Positions 33,870 to 45,852 of a stretch of DNA of 64,000 bases are shown here, in pieces. Every line of letters starts with the position of its first letter. Position 1 is the stretch's first letter. The notes beneath the pieces are model-generated. The model searched no databases and was not told where the DNA came from. It saw nothing but the letters and a program-made list of their open reading frames with translations. The stretch comes from Areca catechu (Eukaryota; Streptophyta; Magnoliopsida; Arecales; Arecaceae): NCBI GenBank assembly GCA_021397845.1, contig CM038049.1, positions 99,230,877-99,294,876 of the forward strand, in the 5' to 3' direction. Made by a program: the position numbers and the translations under genes.

Positions 33870-35722
33870 TGTTGGGAATTATGTCCCAAAGCCAATCGTC
33901 TAGGCTATTTATGGTTGTGCTATCCTATATTTTGTATATGATTTCCTTTTAATAAATAAAAGTTATTTTTGGTTGTTCATCATATTTACATTTTCCTGAA
34001 ATGAACTTTTATATGATGGAGTCCTTAGAATTACATTGTTTGATATAGAGAGGATATATCAAGTAGTTCTTAAACTGGTTCACAACCAAATGATACATTG
34101 TTATAGGACGACGATGTATCAAGTATAGGTTGTTGTATGTCACTATTATTGGTTGTCCTCTTAACCAAGGAGTGTGGAGACACTGGTATGATATGCAAGT
34201 GAAATGTGTGACATCTCACTGAATGTGACCATTTATAGAGCTCCCTTCTGCCAAAGGGTTGCTCGCGAAGGGATATGGGTATATGTGTCCCTCAGACCTG
34301 AGGTCACCATGGCAGCTTGCAAGCAACTCACTATACTTTGGTGCTGGACTACCTGAATTTCTAATCCAGTGATAAAAGATTTCTGGGTATAGTCAAATAC
34401 TTGAAGAGTGGTAGTGGATCAAGATGGAATTAATCTCTCCAAATAGTTTGGAGTGAATGAATCACTATGTCTCAATTTAGCAAAACCTTGACCAGGGTAG
34501 TTCTTGTGAGGAGTCACAGAACTTATGAGGTTGAGACATGATCTGGATAAACTAAATTAGGGTTGGCAGTTGAACCCTAGGTCATCTTGAGCATTATAAG
34601 GTCAAAGGGATGAATTATATGGCAACCATATGCCAGAGGTTCTTGTGAGGTGCTCTGCATCTTCGTCCTATCCGGATGTCGGGTATCATTGATAGATGAG
34701 GACTTTGACTGGTATTAGAAATGTTCCAGTGCTACCGGCTTAGTGTTTGAACCTATGGGGTCACACATCATAAAGGATTTCTATCTGATCTTTTGGCTAA
34801 TCGATGATTGAGAATCATTTATCGTCACCAGGAAGTTAATATGATTGACTTTGTTCCAAGTGTCGACACTTGGAATTTTGCAGGTGTCGACACTAGGTGA
34901 AGTGTCGACACTTGGCAATTTTCGTGTGTCGACACTTCCTGTGATGAACAGAATTCTGGGAAGAAATTCATGGAAGGATTTTGGACATGTTTTGACCTAG
35001 TTTGAATTTTGAATTCAAACCAGTTTTGGCTCCAAGGTTTTATGGTATGAAGGTCATACTTTCCTCTTTGGGTTGGACCCATTTGGTATGACCTTGATCA
35101 TCTCCCCCATTCTCTTCCCTCATCTCTCCTCCTTCCTCTTTCTCCCTCTCCCTGCTACCTCTACAAATGAACGTCATTTTTAGGGGCTGCCAATGGTTGA
35201 TCCACAGATTTTGAGGAAAGCTTTGAGAGAGGAAATAGAGAAGGGCTGTGAGAGGTTTTGGGATTGGGTGTGAGTAACCTAGCACTCTAGCTAGGTCTTG
35301 GAAAGAGAGATTTTAAGAAGGGGTTCCTGCTCTCATCCTAGTCTTCCTGGAAGAAGAAGATTGGCCAAGGATTCTGAAGAGCTAGCACTCCGAGGGAGTT
35401 GATCAGAGTCGAGCCCAGGTATGGATTTCTTGTAGATTCCAGATGCGTGTGTGGCTCGAGCACCCTCTTCCTTCTCACAGCACTTCCACTGCTTCTCTCA
35501 GAGGTATAAAGGTATGGTACTTTTATATATATTCTCTTGCTTTTGATGTTATATGCATGCTAGGTCATTATGCTAGTTCCTGTTGCTAGCAGATCAGTAG
35601 ATCGTTTAAATTTATCTATCGAGCCTTTCGCTGTGCATGCTTTAAAATTGTTTTAAAATGCATATCCTTCTACCCACTTTTCTTGCATATTGTATGCTAG
35701 TTGTAAGTATTTTTCGCCCTCA
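33870..35722 (+). repeat. 3' LTR of A
   Basis: TGTTGGGAATTATG...CGCCCTCA, 1853 bp, followed by TTCAT, the second copy of the TSD. Palindrome cluster at 34855-34935. Collinear with 14197-16047. Confidence 0.9.
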
Positions 35723-35727
35723 TTCAT

Positions 35728-36126
35728 GTCCAAGGAGGAGGCCCTCTTTGCCTCCTGGACCGATCTAAGATAGTTGACTGATTTGTGGAACAACTAGCTT
35801 ATCTTCCAGGCGACGGTCCAAAGTGCAGTGTTGCCCCGTCTTCGACAGGATCTTCAAATCATTATTTGGTACAATCCTTCCCCCTCCTAACTTCTGATTT
35901 CATTAAAGGTATGCTATCCTAACTAGGGGTTTCTCAATCCTCGAGGTCCTTTTATTATTTTGTATGAGTTCATATGTTGGTATGTTAGTTCTTTTCATTA
36001 CTAGTTTGCCGCTAGCCTTTACTATTTTTCGAGACTTTAGCCTCCAACTTAAATCTCTAAGAAATACAAAAAAATTAGTTACTATTATTTCCTGCATTCA
36101 TGTCGGTCCTAGTGTCATCCCGCATC
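35728..36126 (+). repeat. 3' LTR of G2, second part
   Basis: Continues the LTR interrupted at 14196. It matches the end of the G3 LTRs (for example GCTATCCTAA...GTTTCTCAAT and the final CCCGCATCA), which supports the join. It is followed not by unrelated DNA but by a PBS-like sequence. Confidence 0.75.
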
Positions 36127-36160
36127 AGTTTGTTATCAGAGTGGGTTTAGGATAGCTTGA
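36127..36160 (+). other. PBS-like sequence after the G2 LTR
   Basis: GTTTGTTATCAGAGTGGGTTTAGGATAGCTT (about 30 bases) matches the PBS and first leader bases of G3 (minus strand, 22805-22836), with one substitution in the tRNA-Met core. A PBS belongs after a 5' LTR, but this LTR is preceded by pol like a 3' LTR. Similarity ends near 36158. Confidence 0.65.
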
Positions 36161-37010
36161 CTCTTCTACTTAAGAACCTCATTCTGAAGAAGTACTGAAG
36201 TGACATCCTCCATCTTGATGGTACTCTTTTTTACTGGAAAAGCAGCCACTAAGGACTTGAAAGAGTGCATAAGTTATAATAGCAAGACTAATACCCTGGT
36301 CTTCTCTTCAACCTTATCATCTACACTGAGAAGATTGGTGAGGATCCTCTAAAAGTTGCTCAGATACTTCTGCATGCTCTATTCTTTATTTATCTGTAGT
36401 TGATAGAGAACTACTTCTAAAGAAAGAGCATGTTGGTGAGGGACTTTGCTATGCATAATTTTTAAAGCTTCGTCCATATCACCACCAGGAAAGCTTGCTC
36501 AATATATGGATCACCATATTATCCATTAGGTACAAGCAAATCATACTCATCACCTGTATCTAGAGCCACTTCTAGACCTTGTCATCCATGATGGCTGGCC
36601 TTTTCTCATATACAAGAGCATCATCAATCCATATTGGATGAGCATGTCTTTCACCCTCGCTTGTCAAAGAGAGAAATTATTCTTTCCATTGAACTGGTAG
36701 ATGTCAACTTTGATTATGCTTGTCATCTTCTTCAATCTCAATCAACACGAATAATCTGGAACTCTGATAGTATTTGTTGTGGTACCACCTACACTGATAC
36801 CATTTATTAAAAAATTCATCGTATGGAATACGGATCCCCATGCTCAAGAGAACGATGTCATTATTGATGTTGCAAGAGAAGGAAGAAGAAAAAATAAAAT
36901 AGAAAACATAATTTAATAGGATATGTTAGACTTCACTATAAAAAAAATAATCACTTATAAGATAAAAACTCACATTCTCAATCCCATATAATTTTTCTCA
37001 ACAAGAAGTG
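36161..37010. other. Unassigned stretch
   Basis: About 850 bases with no gene, LTR or clear element domain that I recognise. Open frames are short in all directions. It lies between the PBS-like sequence and the remnant of element D and is probably a degraded element interior. There is an AT-rich part at 36880-36990. Confidence 0.4.
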
Positions 37011-37888
37011 GCCTTCACCTTATTGTTCAGACATTTTGGCATTGACTTGGATGGCGAGGATAGCAGATTGTTGCATCACACTAACACCTACTCGGCAAAA
37101 TCCCTTTAAAGGATAGGATACCATATGGTAGAAGAAATTTGGTTGAAGAGGACATCTGGTCAGAGGGTTGTTACATCTTCGGATGATGATGAGGAGGAGG
37201 AGGATCAGACTGTGCATCTAGCCGGTGACACTGATACTATTGCAGCCAGAGGTGAGGATGCTACACAGGTAGACATTGATGAGTAGGGTCAGACATAGAA
37301 AGTTCCTGACAATCCCAGGACACCCCCTGGACCTTCTACCGGACCTGCTCCCGGACCCTCCATTATAGCTCCAACTTCACAGGAATTTATAGCTCAACAG
37401 TTCCGACATCTTTCAAAGTCCCTGATGAGCTCCATTAGCTCGATGTTTGGCGAGTATCGTCAGATAGTCGAGACGAGTATTCAGGAGTTCAGGACTGAGT
37501 TAAGGTAGTTATCATTGAGGATGGAGACAGTTAAGCAACTACAGAGGATGTAGGATGAGATACAAGCACCTGTTATAGACTTGCGATCAGACTTTGGAGG
37601 CTGAGAGGTGCAGCTGAGACTTTTTCTACATAGCAGAGAACATAGCTTCATGCATTACATTAGGGAGTGCAGAAGATCTCTATCGAGCTTCAGACAGTCT
37701 GGGTCTTCTTATCTACCTTGGATTCTTCTATTAGAGCATCGAGAGCATCTACCTTAGCACAGCCTAGATCTACAACTAGTTAGCCAGGATCTATACCTAG
37801 ATAGGCCCCACCTCATTATAGGCCTAGGAATAGACCTTCTACCACACCTAGAACCTCTCAAACTGTTGATTCAGATTCTAGTGATTAG
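37011..37888 (+). pseudogene. Extra ORF of Sirevirus-like element D, C-terminal part
   Basis: The translated frame, with stops, has an acidic run (SSDDDEEEEDQ, about 37175-37205), a Pro-rich stretch (PGPSTGPAPGPS) and a helical stretch (FIAQQFRHLSKSLMSSISSMFGEYRQ, 37385-37465). The same order is found in element C at 50682-51183 on the minus strand and, more distantly, in B. It ends at about 37888. This ORF lies downstream of pol in Sirevirus-like elements. Its function is not known; in related families the extra frame has been called env-like or carries a plant transposon-protein domain. Confidence 0.6.
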
Positions 37889-38651
37889 AATAGTGTGTAA
37901 TGCTTTTTGTAATGAACTACTTGCTTATGATTGGAATGTAATGCTTCAATGTACTACTTGTATATGAATGAAATATTCTCTTTCAAATCTGTGTCCTCTT
38001 GAATGAAATATATCTTGTTCCTTGGAATGCAATGTATTGACATAATGAAGAACTTCAAAGCTTCAATAAAGGTAAAATTATCTCAAATAATATTATCAAT
38101 GTTCTTATTCTATTTGAAAAGATAAAGTAATATGCATTTGAAAACTTTTTTGATTAATGACAAAAAGGGGGAAAATGTTATTGATGAAGTGCATAGAAAA
38201 TGGAACATTCAAAGAACATACAAAAAGGGGAAGAAGAATTATATGTGCATGAAACTAAATGAAACAGGGGGAACTATTCAAATTTTCATTTATTCAAAAT
38301 TTGCTCTGATCAAAACTTGTAATGATTATTTTACTCTGATTAAAACTTGTTTTGATTAAACTTAATAAGCATCTAATGGCTCTAATACATCATTGTTAAG
38401 CTCAGATACTTTTACTATCCCAAGATCTGATACAATTGCAAATTGTGAACTCTGATACATTATGTTAACTTTGATACATACTGAATTTATCTCAAAAGCC
38501 TTGATACTTTGTTAATATGCTCTGATACTTTCAAATACATTCTTGATACACAGCTCATACATGTTGATACTGACTTTCAAATAATCTTATACATGTAATT
38601 GTAAAGTTTCTTCCATGCCCGATGTTTTGTCATCATCAAAATGGGAGAAAT
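37889..38651 (+). other. 3' untranslated region of D with polypurine tracts
   Basis: No gene. Purine tracts ACAAAAAGGGGGAAAATG (38161), CAAAAAGGGGAAG (38220) and ACAGGGGGAAC (38271) precede the tract next to the LTR (38636-38651). Repeated CTCTGATACTTT-like units lie at 38400-38590. Duplicated purine tracts are typical of the Sirevirus lineage. Confidence 0.6.
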
Positions 38652-38780
38652 TGTTGACCCCTTGAATGATTTTGATGATAACAAAATATTGGAGCATGCA
38701 TTTGATTACTGACTATCTTCAAGTTCTTTACAAGTTTTTGTAGGATGATTTTATTGCATAACCACATTTCCTACAACTTT
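38652..38780 (+). repeat. Fragment of the 3' LTR of D
   Basis: TGTTGACCCCTTGAATGATTTTGATGATAAC, matching the LTR starts of B (40071, 45853) and C (47864, minus strand). It is cut after 129 bp by insertion of element C; the 5 bases before C are ACTTT. Confidence 0.78.
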
Positions 38781-40070
38781 TGTTGCCTATGTGACTTACC
38801 CAAGAGGGGGGTGAATTGAGTACTTAAAAAATTTCTTCATGTGCTCTTTTGAAATCGGAGTGTGGTGAGTAAAGTGATTAAATGAGTAAGTAGCAGAAGT
38901 AAAAGCATAACACAAAAATCATAGCACAAATACCAAAAGATTTATAGTGGTTCGGAGAAAACCAGCTCCTACGTCCACTATCCAAGATACCACTTAGGAT
39001 TTTCACTATATTCACCCTCGAAATATAGACGGATTATTTTCACAAGCTCACAATCCAAAATCCAAACTTGGTTTTATCCCGAGTTGACCAAAAATCCAAT
39101 ACAAAGTTAGTTTTGAATGGGGTCACTAACAACCCACTATACTTGGTTTTTGAGGTTCACCAATAACCTATCAAACTCCAAGTTATAGCCCCTTACTATA
39201 CTTGGGACAACTCAAAAAATGAGTTAAAGGATAAAGCAACAGTATGACAAATCGAAGTTGTCGAATGGTTGTAGTTGCAGCACTTGAGAAACCCTTTTGA
39301 TTGTACTTTGAATCCTCTTCAAGGCTTCTTAACTTCTTCAATAAATGCCTCAAGATACTGCTAAGAGTTGGTGAAGTCTTGAGTGCTTTCTTTGAATGCT
39401 CTCTAGTGAGTACTTTTGAATGATCAATGAAAACTCTTCAATCTCACATTAACTTCTCATCTCTATCTCCAAAAGTGATTCAAATCCCTTAAATATATTC
39501 CCTTTAACTAATTTCAGATGGTTATAGCCATTGTAGACCATTGAGATTCGAAATATAGCCGTTGGAGACCATTTTGGATTCAAAACAAGAGTTCTAGAAC
39601 TAGCCATTACTAACTTGAAACAATCACTCGAGTCGACTCGGATAGCTCGAGTCAGCTGAGATCCTCAGGTAGGTCAAAATAATACTCTAGTCAAGTCAGC
39701 TCTTCTCCTTCGAGTCAGCTCGCCTGGTTGGTTCTTTAGAACTGAGATTTTCATAACTCTGGATGAGTCGGCTCTTCAATACTCGAGTCGGCTCGGATGT
39801 CTGTTTGAGAAAATTATACTCTGGATGACTCGGCTCGAATCCCCTTGAGTTGGCTCGAATTCTCAAAACCTCATAATTGAACTCTCCCCGAGTCGGCTCT
39901 TTTGACTCGAGTTGGCTTAAATGTCTGTGTGCCAAAAAATAAGGTGTCGTGCTAGACTTCTAGTCGGCTCTCCTTCTTTGAGTCGGCTCTTGTGACTTTG
40001 GTCCAAAACTTGTCAAACCTATCCAAACTTCTTCTAGTGGTTTTCAAGCAACTCAAAACCTTTCCAACTC
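38781..40070 (-). repeat. 3' LTR of C, outer piece
   Basis: Matches the 5' LTR of C (62013-62408) over its first 400 bases (ACCCAAGAGGGGGGTGAATT..., GATTTATAGTGGTTCGGA). It contains about ten copies of a GAGTCGGCTC-like decamer (39630-39990). It ends with AACTC at 40066-40070, the TSD of element B. Confidence 0.82.
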
Positions 40071-40588
40071 TGTTGACCCCATAAGTGATTTTGATGATAA
40101 CCAAACATTGGAACATGTATATTTATTTCTGACAACTCTTCAAGTGTTTGACAAGTTTTTGTAGGATGGATTAAATGTTCAAACTTCAACTCCTACACCT
40201 CTATTTTCTTGTTTGAGTTGTGTTGTAATGTGTTTTTGTAAAGAAGAACCCAATGAAAAAGCTAAGAAAAAATCATGTGAAAAGGGTTACTTCTGTATGC
40301 GTGTGCCTCGAAATTAGTTTTGAGTTGGTATGATTAAAATTTGTAAAGAGTTGGTTAGAGTTTTTCTTTAAATTTAAATGTAAAAATCCTGAAGAAGATA
40401 CTCGAGCCGACCCAACATGTTGAAGAGCCGCCTCTGCTTATTGGCATGCAGCAAGGATTCTGGAATGCAGAAATCCGAGCCTACTTGAAGGTAATCGAGC
40501 CGACTCCAATGAATCCAAGTCAACTGGAATCAGTCGGAGCCGACTCCTCCAGAGTCCATTTCTGAAGATTTCTGAGAACAGCCAGGTG
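40071..40588 (+). repeat. Truncated 5' LTR of B
   Basis: TGTTGACCCC..., collinear with the first 520 bases of the LTR at 45853, up to GAACAGCCAGGTGAGCC. The breakpoint shares a few bases (GCC) with the pol side. GAGCCGACTC-like units are at 40400-40560. Confidence 0.82.
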
Positions 40589-41529
40589 AGCCTAAGTTTA
40601 AAGTTGATTTTGATCATGTGTGGAATGCATGCCAAATAGGTAAACAAACTAGGGGGAGGTTTAAATCTAAAAATACGATTTCAATGTCTAGACCTTTAGA
40701 ACTGCTTCACATGGATTTATTTGAACCAACTAGGACCACAAGCCTAGGAGGTATGAAATATGCTCTTGTGATTGTAGATGATTTTTCTAGATTTTTATGG
40801 GTTTTGTTTATTGCGCACAAAGATAAAACTTTCAAAATGTTTAGAAAATTTTACAAAAAAGTTTCAAATCAGAAAAATCTCTCAATAATTTCAATTAGAA
40901 GTGATCATAACACTGAATTTGAAAATCAATTTTTTGATGATTATTGCACTGAAAATGGCATTGATCACAACTTCTTCACTCCTAGAACACCACAACAAAA
41001 TGGTGTTGTAGAGAGGAAAAATAGGACTTTTAAAGAAATGGCCTGAATAATATTGTGTGAAGGTAATCTTCCAAGGTACTTTTGGGCAAAAGTGGTGAAC
41101 ACTGCTTATTATATTTTAAACTATGTTTTGATCCGTCCTATTTTGAAGAAAACCCCCTATGAGCTTTGGACTGAAAAGAAACCCAATATCAATTATTTTC
41201 ATGTGTTTGGATGCAAATGCTTTGTGCTTAACAATGGTAAGGATAATCTAGAAAATTTTGATACTAAATCTAATGAAGCTATTTTTCTTGGTTATTCACT
41301 ACATCGCAAAGCATATAGGGTTTTTAATAAAAGGACTCTTACTGTTGAAGAGTCAATGCATGTTATATTTGATGAAACTAACTCATCACCATCTAGAAAA
41401 TATGAGTATATTGACAATGATGTAGGTACCATTCAAAAGGAGATGGAAGACATGAGTATTCAAGAAAGACCAATTGAAGAAGGAGAAGAAAAGGTAAGTA
41501 AAGATCATTCCGATCTACCAACTGAATAG
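40589..41529 (+). pseudogene. Pre-integrase end and integrase of B
   Basis: Enters mid-domain with FKVDFDHVWNACQIGKQT, the second half of the GAG-pre-integrase zinc region. The integrase core follows: HMDLFEPTRTTSLGG (first Asp, about 40712), IRSDHNTEFEN (second Asp, about 40900), PQQNGVVERKNRT (catalytic Glu region, about 40990-41030). A stop at 41044-41046 breaks the frame, which resumes with NTAYYILNYVL, KTPYELWTEKKPNI and FLGYSLHRKAYRVFNKRT. It closely resembles element C, 58626-59620. DDE residues appear intact. Confidence 0.82.
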
Positions 41530-43170
41530 AGGTACGCTACTTCCCATCCTAAAGAATTAATTATTGGTGATCCTTCTCAAGGCATTAGGACTAGGTCTGC
41601 ACATAGGACTACACATGATTACCTAGCCTTTGTATCTCAAATAGAGCCTCACACTTTAGAAGAAGCAAAAAATGATCCAAACTGCATGTTAGCCATGCAT
41701 GAAGAACTGAACCAGTTTGAAAGAAATAAGGTTTGGACACTAGTTGATAGACCTAAAGACAACCCAATTATAGGAACCAAATGGGTCTATAGGAACAAAC
41801 TAGATAAACAAGAAAATGTAATTAGAAATAAAGCTAGATTAGTGGCTAAGGGATATAGTTAAGAAGAAGGTATTGATTTTGATGAAATCTATGCACCCGT
41901 AGCAAGACTAGAAGCCATTAGATTATTTTTTGCATTTGCTTACTACATGAATTTCAAACTTTTTCAAATGGATGTGAAAAGTGTATTTTTAAATGATTTT
42001 ATCGCTGAACAAGTTTTTGTAGAACAACCATCAGGTTTTGAAAATTATGCTTTTCCAAATCATGTATTTAAACTCAATAAAGCTTTGTATGGTTTGAAAC
42101 AAGCCCCTAGAGCCTGGTATGATAGACTTAGCACTTTCTTGATTGAAAATAATTTTTTAAGAGGAAATGTTGATAAAACTCTTTTCTTTAAAGAGAAAGA
42201 TAATGATATATTAGTTGTACAAATTTATGTTGATGATATTATCTTTGGTGCAACTAATGAAAGTTTTTGTGAAGAATTTGCTAAGCTAATGCAGGGAGAA
42301 TTTGAAATGAGCCTAATGGGTGAACTTAATTACTTCCTTGGACTTCAAGTAAAGCAAACAAAGGAAGGAATCTTCATCAACCAAGCCAAATACACCAAGG
42401 AAATAATCAAGAAGTTTGGTATGGAGACAAGCAAACAAATGAGCACACCCATGAGCCCATCTTGCAAATTGGACAAAGATGAAAGTGGATCTATTATTGA
42501 TCAAAGTTATATAGAGGTATGATTGGATCTTTATTATATTTAACTACAAGTAGACCAGATATCTTGTATAATATATGCGTATGTGCTATATTTCAATGTA
42601 ATCTTAAAGAAACACATATGCTTGCTGTTAAAAGAATATTGGGATATTTAAAAGGTACAAGTAATCTAGGTCTATGGTTTTCAAAAGAATCATCTTTAAA
42701 TTTAATTGGATTCTCTGATGTTGACCATGCTAGTTGTAAAGTTGATAGAAAAAGTACTAGTGGTACTTGTCAATTTCTAGGATTGAATTTAATCTCATGG
42801 CACTGCAAGAAACAAAACTCGGTAGCACTATCTACTGCTGAGGTAGAGTATGTTGCTGTAGGGAGTTGTTGTGCACAAGTGTTGTGGATTAAACAATAAC
42901 TAGAAGATTTTGATATTACATAATACAAAATTCCTATCAGATGTGATAACACAAGTGCTATAAATCTAACAAAAAATTCTATTCAGCATTATAGGACTAA
43001 GCACATAAAGATTAGACACCATTTTATTAGAGACCATGTTTTGAATGGTGACATTGAACTAGAATTTATCCCAACTAAAAAATAATTAGTTGACATCTTT
43101 ACTAAGCCACTGAATCAGGATAGATTTGAATTGCTTAGAGAAGAATTAGGGCTTTGTGATCCTATCTAGA
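41530..43170 (+). pseudogene. Reverse transcriptase and RNase H of B
   Basis: The RT start (NPIIGTKWVYRNKLD, about 41765) has a stop at 41860-41862, followed by EGIDFDEIYAPVARLEAIR. 41947-42522 has FQMDVKSVFLNDFI, YGLKQAPRAWYDRL and the intact catalytic box Y-V-D-D at 42226-42237. A frameshift near 42520 leads to RNase H (42519-42899: SRPDILYNICVC, GFSDVDHASCKVDRKSTSG, STAEVEYVAVGS). A stop at 42897-42899 precedes the last part, HIKIRHHFIRD-like to about 43168. It is lightly damaged compared with gypsy pol in this window. Confidence 0.85.
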
Positions 43171-43655
43171 TTTAGTTAACCTAATTTCCTTCAAAAATTA
43201 AGAAAAAAATTATCAAGAAAACCTCCTACAATTATTCATGATTTCTTGAACAACTTTCCTTGAATTTTCAATTTTATCAAATTCAATTTCTGAATCATTT
43301 GATTTTATGTGAAAAGTTTCTATTCGAGTCGACTCGAGCAATCTTGCTCTGGTCGAGCTGGCTCGAATGTCTAAGTTCTCTACCTATCACTCTGGTCGAG
43401 CTGACTAAGTCTTTGCCTAGCCGACTCGATGTTCTAATTATTCTGAGTTCGCTTTGGGCGAGCTGACTCGGACATTTCTAGGGTTGGGCGAGCTGACTCG
43501 AAAGTCGAGAAATCGCTATTTAGTTAGTTCTGAACTGTCTTTTCTATGTACTTCACTATTCTTACTTTACTTCAAACTCACTCCACTTCTCTCGAAAACT
43601 TTACCAAAATCCCAAAAATCATTCCCAAGAGCCTAAAATTCCTTAATCACTCTGC
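43171..43655 (+). other. Spacer between pol and extra ORF of B, with GTCGAC-core motifs
   Basis: No gene. From 43320 to 43510 there are six or more copies of a CGAGTCGACTCGA / CGAGCTGACTCGA-like unit, the same family of motifs as in the B and C LTRs. They end about 150 bp before the ATG of the extra ORF. A pyrimidine-rich tract is at 43535-43600. Confidence 0.65.
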
Positions 43656-45056
43656 AATGGCTTCTCGAAGATCTACGTAGAAGGTTCTTCATATCAGTGA
43701 ATTAAGTGCTTGCAGTGAAGATGCAAAAGAGAAAGGGGAAAAGAAAAAAAGATCTGCTCCAGTGCATCAAGATGAAGAAACTCCTCCTCCTGAACATCAT
43801 GTCTCAATGGTCAACCGGCTTGTCACTTGTAGAAGAAGGATCGACTTTGCATTCCTAGAAGAAATGGGAATGAAAATTGGAAATTGGATAGAGAGTCAAG
43901 GCTGGAAGCATTTCTGTTCTTTGGACATCTTGACGTACCCTTCACTGGTACGGATTTTTTATGAAAATATTGTTATCAAAGAATTTCACTTGGAATCTAC
44001 TATCAAGGGAAAGGTAGTAATAGTGGATGAAGGGAAATTGGGTAATTTGTTGCAAATGCCTACGAACAGTGCCACTAAGCTTCTTCTACCAGACAAGGAA
44101 CATATTTTAAAACTGATTTTGGAAAAGGAAGATGTGAGCACAGTCTAGCATGTATAAGCCAATTTACTGTCGAAGAAATTGAGGCTTCTACACAGTATGA
44201 TCAGCAAGATATTTATTCCCAGAACTGGCTGCTTTGATTGGGTCAGTGAGAAAGACATAATCTTTATGGGACACTTGATTGAAGAAAGGCCTCTCAACCT
44301 TCCTTATATAATGATGATCCAGATGATTGAAGCAGCAAGAAAAGTCAAAGCCTGCCTACTCTACGGTATGGTTTTCACTCTATTGTTTGAAGAAGCAAGA
44401 GTTAACTTGACCAATAAAATAGGCAAGCCATTACATCACTTTGATATCTACTCCTTCAATTCACTGAGAAGAATGGGTTATAAACAACAAGAAGGAACAT
44501 GGATAAAAAAGATGCCTAGTCAGGTTGCTGCTACCTTTTCAGATGATGATGAAGCTGCTGCTGAAGAAAGGATTGAAGGCACTATGGTTACTCTATCTGA
44601 CCTCAAGAAGTTAATATTTCCAAAGATGGAAACAATTTCAGGTTCATTAACAGATCACATGAATTCTGCAATTGAGGAAATAAGAAAATCAGTTGACATC
44701 AGCTTGCAAGATTTAAGGTCTGAACAAAAGCTTCACCAGCAGAAAATTAAAAAAGAAATGGAGGACTTTAAGGAAGAGATCATAAGCATCCTACTATAAA
44801 AAGAAACTATTCCCACTGAAGATGCTCCTGAACAGATCATCAAGGAGTCACTTGACATTCCTGCTCCTATGCCTTCATCTAATCCACCCAAACCTATTAA
44901 GACCAAAAAGAAACCAAAACCAAAAAGACTAAGACTTTTAGAGCCCCTATTAGAACTAGATTCAGGGATTTAAGGTTTAAACCCCTGAAAACTAAGACCT
45001 CTGATAAGGTTATAGAGGTAGGCTCTTCTTCTTTAACTGAGGAAGAAGAAGAATAG
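43656..45056 (+). pseudogene. Extra ORF of B, downstream of pol
   Basis: Starts at ATG 43656 (MASRRS), with an early stop and a frameshift by 43762. The long parts are 43762-44148 and 44179-44799. The first 40 residues are basic. A central folded region has RRIDFAFLEEMGMKIGNWIESQGW, VRIFYENIVIKEFHLESTIKG, LGNLLQMP, SGCFDWV-like and GHLIEERPLNLPYIMM motifs. The C-terminal third is acidic and then coiled (EIRKSVDISLQDLRSEQKL), ending in a Lys/Pro-rich tail and acidic EEEEE. Element C has the same protein (56727 to 48846). It resembles the plant transposon-protein family that accompanies some copia elements; a role in the life cycle is unproven. Confidence 0.7.
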
Positions 45057-45852
45057 TTTAGTTGGTTAGTCTTTTGGGTGTAGTTCTGATTTTGTTAATG
45101 TTCTACATGTTATCTTTTATAATTGCAATGTACTTTCTTTCTTACTTTGTATGCCAAACTTATCAATGAAATGAAAGTTTCTTTAGCAATTTCATTTGTT
45201 GTTATATGATATGGTAAAACTATGATAAAACTTTAATTAGAATTTCAAATTTGAGAATGTGAAATTATCTCAAACAAATATTAAAGACTTTCTCAATCTA
45301 TTTTAAAATATGAGCTTTATTTGAAACCACCTTTTTGATTGATTGACAAAAAAGGGGAGAAATATGAAAAATGTGAGAAATGAAAAATGGGAGAAGAAAA
45401 ATGGGAGAAATATGAAAAGAATGTAAGAAATAGGAAATTAGTATATATGTTGAGCTTCCTACCAACTATTCTTAAAATGCATAAAAAGAATGAAAAAGGG
45501 GAGCACAAAAATGATAGTATTGCTTAAATTACTTTAAAAACTAAAGAAAGGGGGAGATTCTCTTGAATAATTTTGCTCTGAATGATATTCAAATTAATCT
45601 TAATGCTCTGATGCTATTGTCATTTTTTAATTCTCTGATACTCTATGTTTTGTGCTAATTATAATATTATGAAACATGGAATGTTTTATACTTTGATGAT
45701 ATACAGTGATATCATCTCTTGAGCTCTATTTTTTTTTCAAATCTAATTAGCTCTGATATATGTGAATATTTAACTTTTAAATACTGTCATACATGTAAAG
45801 TGTAAAGAATTTTTCATGACCAGTATTTTGTCATCATCAAAAAGGGGAAGAT
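45057..45852 (+). other. 3' region of B with repeated polypurine tracts
   Basis: No gene. Purine tracts ACAAAAAAGGGGAGAAATATG (45345), GAAAGGGGGAGATT (45544) and CAAAAAGGGGAAGAT (45838-45852, directly before the LTR). Only the last is in the priming position. Confidence 0.7.

Larger units (their letters stand above)
14197..35722 (+). mobile_element. A: Ty1/copia element with two nested gypsy insertions
   Basis: Complete copia element bounded by 1.85-kb LTRs (14197-16047 and 33870-35722) and by a TSD TTCAC/TTCAT. A methionine-type PBS follows the 5' LTR and a purine tract precedes the 3' LTR. The internal order is gag, protease, integrase, RT, RNase H, as in Ty1/copia. G3 (18353-24400) splits gag and G4 (26034-31894) splits integrase; the frame continues across both once the insert and one TSD copy are set aside. 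Without the inserts it is about 9.6 kb. All reading frames carry stops, and protease and zinc-knuckle residues are lost. It inserted in the 3' LTR of G2, so it is younger than G2 and older than G3 and G4. Confidence 0.92.
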
